From an uncultured Holophagaceae bacterium (GTDB lineage: Bacteria > Acidobacteriota > Holophagae > Holophagales > Holophagaceae): a stretch of 6,297 bases of DNA. Every line of letters starts with the position of its first letter. Positions within the stretch are counted from its first letter, which is position 1. Below are positions 1 through 5,083 of this stretch, piece after piece. Both the position numbers and the translations under genes were made by a program. Below the pieces are notes generated by a model. That model was not told where the DNA came from. It searched no databases and saw only the letters and a list, made by a program, of their open reading frames with translations. The stretch covers positions 1 to 6,297 of the forward strand of contig CAIRAS010000381.1 in assembly GCA_903876615.1 (NCBI GenBank). The letters run 5' to 3'.

Positions 1-45
1 GTGCAATGCGAAACCCTGCTTCACCTGCTCCAGGAGCTGCCATGA
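1..45 (+). CDS. C-terminal tail of upstream gene, possibly histidinol-phosphate aminotransferase (partial)
   Basis: Frame 1 is open from the left edge to a TGA at 43-45 and gives the 14-residue tail VQCETLLHLLQELP. The stop overlaps the preferred hisB start as ATGA, the same arrangement as at the hisB/hisH junction, which argues that this is the real end of a preceding operon gene. Aminotransferases of the HisC family often end in a short leucine-rich helix after a motif like GTPEQN, and hisC commonly precedes hisB, so hisC is the best guess. Fourteen residues cannot establish identity; hisD or another his gene is possible. Confidence 0.5.
   Translation: MQCETLLHLLQELP
32..36 (+). promoter_or_regulatory. 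Shine-Dalgarno deciding the hisB start
   Basis: AGGAG at 32-36 lies 5 nt before the ATG at 42. The alternative in-frame ATG at 6 has no room for a visible ribosome-binding site in the window and would add 12 residues rich in Pro and Ala that the family lacks. The site lies inside the last codons of the upstream gene, which suggests coupled translation. Confidence 0.7.
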
Positions 46-626
46 GGTCCACCTCCCTCTATCGCGTCACCGGCGAGACCAGCATCCAGCTGAGCCTGGA
101 CCTGGATGGCGGCGAGGTCCGCATCCGCACGGGCCTGGGCTACTTCGACCACATGCTGATGCAGATCGCCAAGCACGGCGGCTTCGGCCTCCAGGTCGAG
201 GCCTCCGGGGACCTGCCCGTGGACAGCCACCACCTGGTGGAGGACGTGGGCCTCTGCCTGGGCGACGCGCTCAAGGAGGCCCTGGGCGACCACGCGGGTC
301 TGGCCCGCTTCGCCCACGCCTACGTGCCCCTGGACGAGGCCCTGGCCCGGGTGGTCATCGACCTCTCCGGCCGTCCCTGGTGCGAGTTCCACGCGGACCT
401 GCCCCCCATCATCCTGGGCGATGGTTTCCAGGTGGAGATGGTCCGGGAGTTCTTCGTGGCCCTGGCCATGCGCGGCGGGCTCTGCATCCAGGCGGATCTG
501 CTGCGCGGCGTGAACACCCACCACAAGGTCGAGGCGCTGTTCAAGGCCCTGGCCCGGGCCCTGCGCGAGGCCACCCGCATCACCGGCGGCGGCGTGCCGT
601 CCACCAAGGGGACCCTCTCGGAATGA
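42..626 (+). CDS. hisB: Imidazoleglycerol-phosphate dehydratase HisB (monofunctional)
   Basis: Cytoplasmic enzyme that dehydrates imidazole glycerol phosphate to imidazole acetol phosphate, the sixth step of histidine synthesis. The 194-residue length fits the stand-alone dehydratase; there is no N-terminal histidinol-phosphatase domain as in the bifunctional E. coli protein. Visible family signatures are FDHML (35-39), the metal-binding HHLVED (63-68), PLDEAL followed by DLSGRP in the middle, HHKVE (160-164) with the following FKALARAL helix, and the C-terminal PSTKGTL (186-192). The ATG at 42 is preferred over that at 6 because it has an AGGAG and overlaps the upstream stop. The stop overlaps hisH by 4 nt (ATGA). 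The segment before the second HH motif is atypical: Q150 sits where the family usually has His, and V157 where it usually has Lys or Arg (GkN.HH). The metal ligands themselves are intact, so an active enzyme is expected. Confidence 0.96.
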   Translation: MRSTSLYRVTGETSIQLSLDLDGGEVRIRTGLGYFDHMLMQIAKHGGFGLQVEASGDLPVDSHHLVEDVGLCLGDALKEALGDHAGLARFAHAYVPLDEALARVVIDLSGRPWCEFHADLPPIILGDGFQVEMVREFFVALAMRGGLCIQADLLRGVNTHHKVEALFKALARALREATRITGGGVPSTKGTLSE

Positions 627-1267
627 GTGCCGCGCCGACCATCACCCTGATCGACTACGACGCCGGCAACCTGGCTTCGCTGGAGGGGGCCCTGGACCGC
701 CTGGGCCTCGTCCACCGGCGGGCCGCCACGCCCGATCAGGCCGCGCCCGCGGGCCCCATCATCCTGCCCGGCGTGGGCCACTTCGATGCGGCGCAGCGCT
801 CCCTGGCCGAGCGGGGCTGGTGGCGCGCGCTGCCGAACCTGGTCGCCGAGGGCCGTCCCCTGCTGGGCATCTGCCTGGGCCTGCAGCTGCTGGCCGAGGG
901 CAGCGAGGAGGCCCCCCGGGCCGAGGGCCTGGGTCTCATTCCCGGCATCGTCCGGCGCCTCGGCCCCGGCGTGAAGGTGCCGCACATGGGCTGGAGCCAG
1001 GTGCGCCAGCGCATGGCCCATCCCGCCCTGCCTGATCCCAAGGGCTCCTGGCTCTATTTCGTCCACAGCTATGCTCTGGAGCCCTCGACGGAGTCGGTCT
1101 ACCTGGCCGACCACGGCCGCCCCTTCGCCGCCATCGAGGCCCGGGGCATGGTCATGGGCTTCCAGCCCCACCCGGAGAAGTCAGGCCGCCCCGGCCTGCT
1201 GCTGCTTCAGTCCACCCTCACCTGGATGGGCGCCCGCGCGCCCGTGCCGGAGGAACCATGCAACTGA
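623..1267 (+). CDS. hisH: Imidazole glycerol phosphate synthase, glutamine amidotransferase subunit HisH
   Basis: Class I glutamine amidotransferase that hydrolyses glutamine and passes ammonia to HisF inside the IGP synthase heterodimer. The protein is 214 residues, about the family's usual size of 200-215. It begins with the typical strand TLIDYDAGNLASL. It has the PGVG oxyanion segment (49-52), nucleophile C84 in GICLGLQLL, the FVHSY motif (146-150), and H183 and E185 of the catalytic triad in QPHPEKSG. The last motif usually reads QFHPEKS, so P182 replaces a Phe, but the triad is complete. The ATG at 623 overlaps the hisB stop as ATGA, and AGGGGA at 607-612 could serve as ribosome-binding site. 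The 3' end overlaps hisA by 10 nt. The last dozen or so residues are a Pro-rich tail beyond the conserved fold, and their codons also carry the hisA ribosome-binding site. Confidence 0.97.
   Translation: MSAAPTITLIDYDAGNLASLEGALDRLGLVHRRAATPDQAAPAGPIILPGVGHFDAAQRSLAERGWWRALPNLVAEGRPLLGICLGLQLLAEGSEEAPRAEGLGLIPGIVRRLGPGVKVPHMGWSQVRQRMAHPALPDPKGSWLYFVHSYALEPSTESVYLADHGRPFAAIEARGMVMGFQPHPEKSGRPGLLLLQSTLTWMGARAPVPEEPCN
1249..1254 (+). promoter_or_regulatory. Strong Shine-Dalgarno for hisA inside hisH
   Basis: GGAGGA at 1249-1254 is 3 nt before the ATG at 1258 and lies within the last codons of hisH. It supports the 1258 start and the 10-nt hisH/hisA overlap. Confidence 0.7.
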
Positions 1268-1971
1268 TCCCCAGCCTCGACCTGATGCAGGGCCGCCTGG
1301 TGCGGCTGCGCCACGGCGATCCCCGCCAAGCCACCTTCTACGATCTCGAACCCGAGGCCTGGATCGAGCGCCTCATGGAAGCCGGAGCCCGCCGCATCCA
1401 CCTGGTGGACCTCGACGGCGCCTTCGGCAAGCCTCGGCAGGGCGCGTTCATGGCCTTCCCCGCACGGTTCCCGGAGGTCCGCTTCCAGCTGGGCGGCGGC
1501 CTGCGCGACCGCCGCACCGTGGAGTCGATCCTGGCCCTGGGCTTCGACGCGGTGGTGGGCACTCTGGCCGTGGAGAACCCCACGGCCCTGGCCGGGCTCT
1601 CCAAAAACCACGTCATCGCCGCCCTGGACCTCAAGGGCGAGCGCATCGTCACCCGGGGCTGGCAGTCACCCAGCGCCATCGCCTCGGTGGATGCCTTCAA
1701 GGCCCTGCTCAGCCTCGGCTTCCGGCGCGCCCTGGTCACCGACGTGAGCCGGGACGGCACCCTGGAAGGCCCCGGCCTGGAAGCCGCGGCCTTCGTGGCC
1801 AAGGAGGGCTTCCAGGTGCAGGCCTCCGGCGGCCTCAAGGAGCTCTCGGACCTGGAGCCACTGAAGGGCATTCCCGGCGTGGTGGGCACCATCAGCGGCA
1901 AGGCCCTCCTGGAAGGCTTCGTGTCGCTCGAGGACCCGCGCACCCGCGCGGCCCTGGAAGGGGAGGCCTGA
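1258..1971 (+). CDS. hisA: Phosphoribosylformimino-AICAR ribotide isomerase HisA
   Basis: TIM-barrel isomerase that converts ProFAR to PRFAR (an Amadori rearrangement), the fourth step of the pathway. The 237 residues match the family's usual 235-250. The N terminus IPSLDLMQGRLVRL carries the catalytic Asp at D8 (the family usually reads IPAIDL). The second catalytic Asp is D124 in AALDLKGERIVTRGW, and TDVSRDGT (161-168) is the conserved phosphate-side strand. LGGGLRD and ASGGL are the paired glycine-rich phosphate-binding loops of the half-barrels. HisA and HisF are homologues; this one is HisA because it has IPSLDL and GW after the second Asp, and because hisF follows directly. The stop overlaps the hisF start by one base (TGATG). 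Nothing suggests the bifunctional PriA variant, although sequence alone does not strictly exclude it. Confidence 0.96.
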   Translation: MQLIPSLDLMQGRLVRLRHGDPRQATFYDLEPEAWIERLMEAGARRIHLVDLDGAFGKPRQGAFMAFPARFPEVRFQLGGGLRDRRTVESILALGFDAVVGTLAVENPTALAGLSKNHVIAALDLKGERIVTRGWQSPSAIASVDAFKALLSLGFRRALVTDVSRDGTLEGPGLEAAAFVAKEGFQVQASGGLKELSDLEPLKGIPGVVGTISGKALLEGFVSLEDPRTRAALEGEA

Positions 1972-2723
1972 TGCCCGCCAAGCGCGTCATTCCCTGCCTG
2001 GATATCAAGCAGGGCCGCGTCGTGAAGGGCGTCCAGTTCAAGGGGCTCCGCGACATCGGGCACCCCGTCGAGCTGGCCCGACGCTATGACGCCGAGAGCG
2101 CTGACGAGCTGGTCTTCCTCGACATCTCCGCCTCCCTGGAGCAGCGCGGCACCCGCGAGTCCTGGGTGCGCGAGGTGGCCCACGAGCTGAGCATCCCCTT
2201 CACCGTGGGCGGTGGCGTCTCGAAGGTGGAAGATGCCCGCAGCCTGCTGCGCGCCGGGGCCGACAAGGTGGCTGTGAACAGCGCCGCCTCCCTGCGCCCG
2301 GCCCTGGTCACCGAGCTGGCCGACGCCTTCGGCCGCCAGTGCGTGGTGGCCGCGGTGGACGTGAAGCGCGACCCCAAGCTGGGCTGGCGCGTGTATCTCA
2401 AGGGCGGCACCGAGCCCACAGCCCGCTCCGCCCAGGACTGGCTCTGGGAGCTCAACGAGCTGGGCGCCGGCGAGATCCTGCTCACCTCCATGGACCGCGA
2501 CGGCACGGGTGACGGCTTCGACCTCCCCCTGCTGGACTGGGCCTCGGAGCTGCCCATACCCCTCATCGCCTCCGGTGGGGCGGGCCGCGAGGTCCACTTC
2601 CTCGAGGCCCTGGAGCATGGCGCCGACGCGGTCCTGGCCGCCACCCTCTTCCACGAGAACCTCCTGCCCATTCCCCGCCTGAAGGCCTACCTGGCCGAGC
2701 ACGACCTCTCCATACGGATCTGA
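1971..2723 (+). CDS. hisF: Imidazole glycerol phosphate synthase, cyclase subunit HisF
   Basis: TIM-barrel cyclase/lyase that uses ammonia from HisH to convert PRFAR into imidazole glycerol phosphate and AICAR. The 250 residues are about the standard length. It starts AKRVIPCLDIKQGRVVKG with catalytic D11 and loop-1 K19. The second catalytic Asp is D130 in AAVDVKRD. Other family signatures are ADELVFLDISAS, TVGGGV, GADKVAVNSAAS, SMDRDGTGDGFDL, IASGGAG, and the typical end LKAYLAEHDLSIRI. GGAGG at 1962-1966 sits 4 nt before the ATG. Two normally conserved residues differ: H31 in GHPVELA, where Asp is usual, and S43 in ESADEL, where Gly is usual. Both flank the mobile active-site loop region; the catalytic pair is intact. 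The gene is separated from its partner hisH by hisA and ends 1 nt before hisIE. Confidence 0.97.
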   Translation: MPAKRVIPCLDIKQGRVVKGVQFKGLRDIGHPVELARRYDAESADELVFLDISASLEQRGTRESWVREVAHELSIPFTVGGGVSKVEDARSLLRAGADKVAVNSAASLRPALVTELADAFGRQCVVAAVDVKRDPKLGWRVYLKGGTEPTARSAQDWLWELNELGAGEILLTSMDRDGTGDGFDLPLLDWASELPIPLIASGGAGREVHFLEALEHGADAVLAATLFHENLLPIPRLKAYLAEHDLSIRI

Positions 2724-2724
2724 C

Positions 2725-3348
2725 ATGGACCTCAACAGCCTTACCTTCGGCCCCGACGGCCTCATTCCCGGCATCGTGCAGAGCCCCAGCGGCGAGGTGC
2801 GCATGGTGGCCTGGCTCAACCGCGAGGCCCTGCAGCTCACCCTGGACACGGGCTTCGTCACCTTCTGGAGCCGCTCCCGGCAGGCCCTGTGGGTGAAGGG
2901 CGAGAGCAGCGGCAACCGCCTCAAGCTCCTCCAGGTCCGTCCCGACTGCGACGCGGACGTCCTGCTGATCCTGGCCGAGCCCGAGGGCCCCACCTGCCAC
3001 CGCGGCACCGGCAGCTGCTTCGACGGCGAGGCCTGGCCCGCCACCCTGCCCTGGCTGGGCCGCCTGGAGGCACTGCTGAACTCCCGCAAGGACGCGGCGG
3101 ACCTGAAGGGCAGCTACACGCAGAAGCTCTTCGCCCAGGGCCTCGACCGCATCGCCAAGAAGGTGGTCGAGGAGGCTGGCGAGGTGGTCATCGCCGCCAA
3201 GAACGACGACCGGGAGGACTTCCTGGGCGAGGCCGCGGACCTGATCTTCCACCTGGACATGCTGCTGCTGGCCAAGGGCGCGAGCCTGCTGGACGTGGTG
3301 GCGGTGCTCCAGCAGCGCCACGCCGACCGCACCGGAGGGCCCGCCTGA
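2725..3348 (+). CDS. hisIE: Bifunctional phosphoribosyl-AMP cyclohydrolase / phosphoribosyl-ATP pyrophosphatase HisIE
   Basis: A 207-residue fusion catalysing steps 2 and 3: HisE removes pyrophosphate from PR-ATP, then HisI opens the adenine ring of PR-AMP. The HisI domain (about 1-108) shows MVAWLNREAL, WSRSRQALWVKGESSGN (48-64), and the zinc cysteines C75 (in DCDAD), C91 and C98 (CHRGTGSCF). The HisE domain (about 112-205) shows GSYTQKL (129-135), the metal-binding EEAGE (149-153) and EAADLIFH (169-176). Both active sites look complete and the order HisI-HisE is the usual one for this fusion. The start follows the hisF stop after a single base, with only a weak GGA at 2716-2718, so translation probably depends on reinitiation after hisF. 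The stop overlaps hisZ by one base. Confidence 0.97.
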   Translation: MDLNSLTFGPDGLIPGIVQSPSGEVRMVAWLNREALQLTLDTGFVTFWSRSRQALWVKGESSGNRLKLLQVRPDCDADVLLILAEPEGPTCHRGTGSCFDGEAWPATLPWLGRLEALLNSRKDAADLKGSYTQKLFAQGLDRIAKKVVEEAGEVVIAAKNDDREDFLGEAADLIFHLDMLLLAKGASLLDVVAVLQQRHADRTGGPA

Positions 3349-4313
3349 TGCCCGTCCGCACGCCGCACTTCCCCGATCTGCTCTTCGGTCCCGCCGAGCG
3401 CCTGCGCCGCTGGGAGGACGCCCTCATGGGCCTGCTCGCCGCCCACGGCTACCGCGAGCTGCACCCCTCGCTGGTGCTGCGGGACACGGTGCCCGACGGC
3501 GCCCTGCGCTTCTTCGACGGCGACGAGCTGGTGGCCCTGCGCTGGGACTTCACCATGGCCCTGGCGGGCCTGCTGGCCCGGAGCTTCCCGGAGCCGCCGG
3601 ACCGCGTCTCCTACGCGGGCGCCGTCTTCCGCCGGCCCGTGCAGCCCTGGGAAGCCGTGGAGCGCTTCGAGGTGGGCTGCGAGCGCATCACCCCCGAAGG
3701 CCAGTCCTCCACCGAGGCCGATGTGGAGCTGGCCCGCCTGCTCATGGCCATCCCCGGCGTCCTGGGCCTGAAGAGCGCCATCCTGCACATGGGCAACGCG
3801 GCCCTCGTGCGGCGCCCCCTGGAAGCCGAGGGACTCTCGCCCGAGCTGGCTGCCGAGGTGGTGGCGGCCCTCTCCCGCCGAGCCCCGCACCGCGTGGCCC
3901 AGGCCCTGGAAGGCCACCCCTCCGCCGCGCGGCTCTCGGCCCACGCCCAGGCCCTGCTCTTCGAGCTGGATGGCCCCGCCAGCCTCGGCGCCCTCCGCGC
4001 CAGCCCCTACGCCGAGCTGCTGCAGGAGGAAGTGGACCACATGGACCGCGCCCTCCAGGCCCTGCTGCCCATCCTCCCGCCCAACCTGGAGCTCCGCGTG
4101 GACCTAGCCGACGTGGCTGGTCTGGACTTCTACACCGGTCCCACCCTGCGCCTCTGGGCGCCGGGGGCCCAGCAGGAGCTGGCGGCCGGCGGCCGCTACG
4201 ACCGCCTCTTCCCCGGCCTCGGCCGCCCCTGGAAGGCCGCGGGCTTCTGCGTGCGCCTGTCCCGCCTCCTGGACCTGGCCGAGACCCGACCCGACCTCTT
4301 CGAGCAGCCCTGA
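3348..4313 (+). CDS. hisZ: ATP phosphoribosyltransferase regulatory subunit HisZ
   Basis: Paralogue of the class II histidyl-tRNA synthetase catalytic core that has no tRNA-charging role. It binds the short HisG to form an active, histidine-inhibited ATP phosphoribosyltransferase. Synthetase-like landmarks are LRWDFTMALAGLLAR (motif-2-like, R65, D67, T69), the GLDFYTG strand (258-264), and GGRYDRL (281-287) followed by a motif-3-like segment with AAGFCVRLSRLL. The protein stops at 321 residues, so the C-terminal anticodon-binding domain of HisS is absent. It is shorter than many HisZ proteins (often nearer 380-400). The immediately following short hisG is the strongest contextual evidence for HisZ over HisS. 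GGAGGG at 3334-3339 precedes the ATG by 8 nt. The gene overlaps its neighbours by one base on each side. Confidence 0.93.
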   Translation: MPVRTPHFPDLLFGPAERLRRWEDALMGLLAAHGYRELHPSLVLRDTVPDGALRFFDGDELVALRWDFTMALAGLLARSFPEPPDRVSYAGAVFRRPVQPWEAVERFEVGCERITPEGQSSTEADVELARLLMAIPGVLGLKSAILHMGNAALVRRPLEAEGLSPELAAEVVAALSRRAPHRVAQALEGHPSAARLSAHAQALLFELDGPASLGALRASPYAELLQEEVDHMDRALQALLPILPPNLELRVDLADVAGLDFYTGPTLRLWAPGAQQELAAGGRYDRLFPGLGRPWKAAGFCVRLSRLLDLAETRPDLFEQP

Positions 4314-4957
4314 TGAACGCACCGGCCATCCTCATCGCCTTCCCCAAGGGCCGCCTCGGCGACGAGCTCGTCCCCCTGCTCGCCGGCACGCCCCTGGCCC
4401 TGGACGCCCAGGCCCTGAAGTCGCGGGTGCTGCGCATCCCCACGGCCACGCCCGGCGTATCGGCCCTGCTGCTCAAGGGCGCGGACCTGCCCCGCTACGT
4501 GGCCGCCGGCGTGGCCTCCCTGGGCATCGTGGGCTCGGACACCTTGGATGAGATGGACATGGACCTGCTGGAGCTGGCGGACCTGGGCTTCGGGGCCTGC
4601 CGCCTCTCGCTCTGCGCCCTGGCCGGGGTCTCCCTCGACGAGCTGCGCGCCAAGCCGCACCTGCGCCTGGCCACCAAGTTCCCCCGGGCCACCGAAGCCT
4701 GGCTCAGCCGCGAGGGCCTCACCGCCGAGCTGGTGCCCCTCAGCAGCAGCGCCGAGCTGGCGCCCCTGCTGGGCCTGGCGGACGCCATCGTGGACCTGGT
4801 GCAGACCGGCGGCACCCTCAAGGCCCACGGCCTCGTGGAGACCGCCATCCTGGGCCGCTCCAGCGCCCGCCTCGTCGCCGCGAGAGGCGCCTACCTCAGC
4901 GAACCCGCCCGCATCCGCCCCCTAGCCGACACCCTCATCGCCGCGCTCAAGGGCTGA
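4313..4957 (+). CDS. hisG: ATP phosphoribosyltransferase catalytic subunit, short form HisG
   Basis: Catalyses the first committed step: ATP + PRPP to phosphoribosyl-ATP + PPi. At 214 residues it is the short form, lacking the C-terminal histidine-binding regulatory domain of the roughly 300-residue long form. It is therefore expected to need HisZ, encoded just upstream. Signatures are IAFPKGRL (8-15), DLPRYVAAGVASLGIVGSD (58-76), ATKFPRAT (120-127), ELAPLLGLADAIVDLV, and the PRPP-binding TGGTLKAHGL (165-174). In that loop H172 replaces the usual Asn (AnGL). The start overlaps the hisZ stop (TGATG) and has little Shine-Dalgarno character, which fits coupled translation and a balanced HisZ:HisG supply. 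It is the last gene of the operon although it encodes the first enzyme. The stop codon at 4955-4957 leads directly into the intergenic palindrome. Confidence 0.96.
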   Translation: MNAPAILIAFPKGRLGDELVPLLAGTPLALDAQALKSRVLRIPTATPGVSALLLKGADLPRYVAAGVASLGIVGSDTLDEMDMDLLELADLGFGACRLSLCALAGVSLDELRAKPHLRLATKFPRATEAWLSREGLTAELVPLSSSAELAPLLGLADAIVDLVQTGGTLKAHGLVETAILGRSSARLVAARGAYLSEPARIRPLADTLIAALKG

Positions 4958-4965
4958 AGAGCGAA

Positions 4966-5077
4966 GAAAGAAGCCACACTCGCAGAGAAAAGACGAGAAG
5001 GCTGAGGATCGCGGAGGAAAACCCTTCTCTGCGAACCTCTGTTCCCTCCTCTTTTCTCTGCGAGAGTTGTTTGTTTT
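4966..5077. repeat. Long gap-free imperfect palindrome filling the hisG-ilvD gap
   Basis: Around an axis between 5021 and 5022, position i pairs with 10043-i. The core 4979-5018 against 5025-5064 has 35 of 40 positions paired (31 Watson-Crick, 4 G-T by hand count), with a 6-nt loop at 5019-5024. It includes a perfect 15-bp stem: 4979-4993, CTCGCAGAGAAAAGA, with 5050-5064. Weaker pairing continues outward to 4966/5077 (10 of 13 more positions). The left half is purine-rich and the right half pyrimidine-rich. The right arm is made of roughly 10-nt units beginning at 5027, 5037, 5046 and 5056 (CTCTGCG, CTCTGTT, CTCCTCT, CTCTGCG); the left arm holds inverted counterparts. From memory, intergenic CGCAGAG/CTCTGCG repeats occur in several unrelated high-GC genomes, but I could not search for this one. 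Confidence 0.8.
4979..5077. terminator. Probable bidirectional transcription terminator between hisG and ilvD
   Basis: The hairpin core (4979-5064) is followed on the + strand by TTGTTTGTTTT (5067-5077, nine T of eleven), the layout of an intrinsic terminator for the his operon, although the stem is far longer than usual. On the - strand the sequence after the hairpin (4978 down to 4966) is only moderately T-rich, so termination of ilvD there is less certain. Both genes converge on this element and no other terminator candidate fits in the 126-nt gap. Confidence 0.6.
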
Positions 5078-5083
5078 CAGCCG

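Noticed and set aside
6..41. Longer hisB start at the ATG at position 6
   Set aside because: The 12 extra residues are not part of the IGPD family, and the ATG at 42 has an AGGAG and an ATGA overlap with the upstream frame.
380..622. Upstream in-frame extension of HisH (likewise 1071-1970 before HisF and 2889-3347 before HisZ), suggesting N-terminal fusions
   Set aside because: The extensions overlap the preceding conserved genes and are low-complexity Pro/Arg/Gly-rich sequence. The family N termini begin exactly at ATGs that overlap the upstream stops.
935..2777. A 17-nt exact repeat, CTCATTCCCGGCATCGT, at 935-951 (hisH) and 2761-2777 (hisIE)
   Set aside because: In both genes it is in frame and encodes LIPGIV, a peptide near the consensus of each family. 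Shared codon preference explains it better than a functional repeat or recombination.
1338..3089. 583-codon open frame on the - strand antisense to hisA, hisF and hisIE, with similar long antisense frames across the his genes
   Set aside because: It is a by-product of high GC at third codon positions. The translation is Arg/Ala/Ser-rich with no recognisable domain, and the opposite strand encodes well-conserved enzymes throughout.
3348..4313. Histidyl-tRNA synthetase (hisS) instead of hisZ
   Set aside because: At 321 residues it lacks the anticodon-binding domain. It has degenerate synthetase motifs and sits directly before a short-form hisG, the hallmark arrangement for hisZ.
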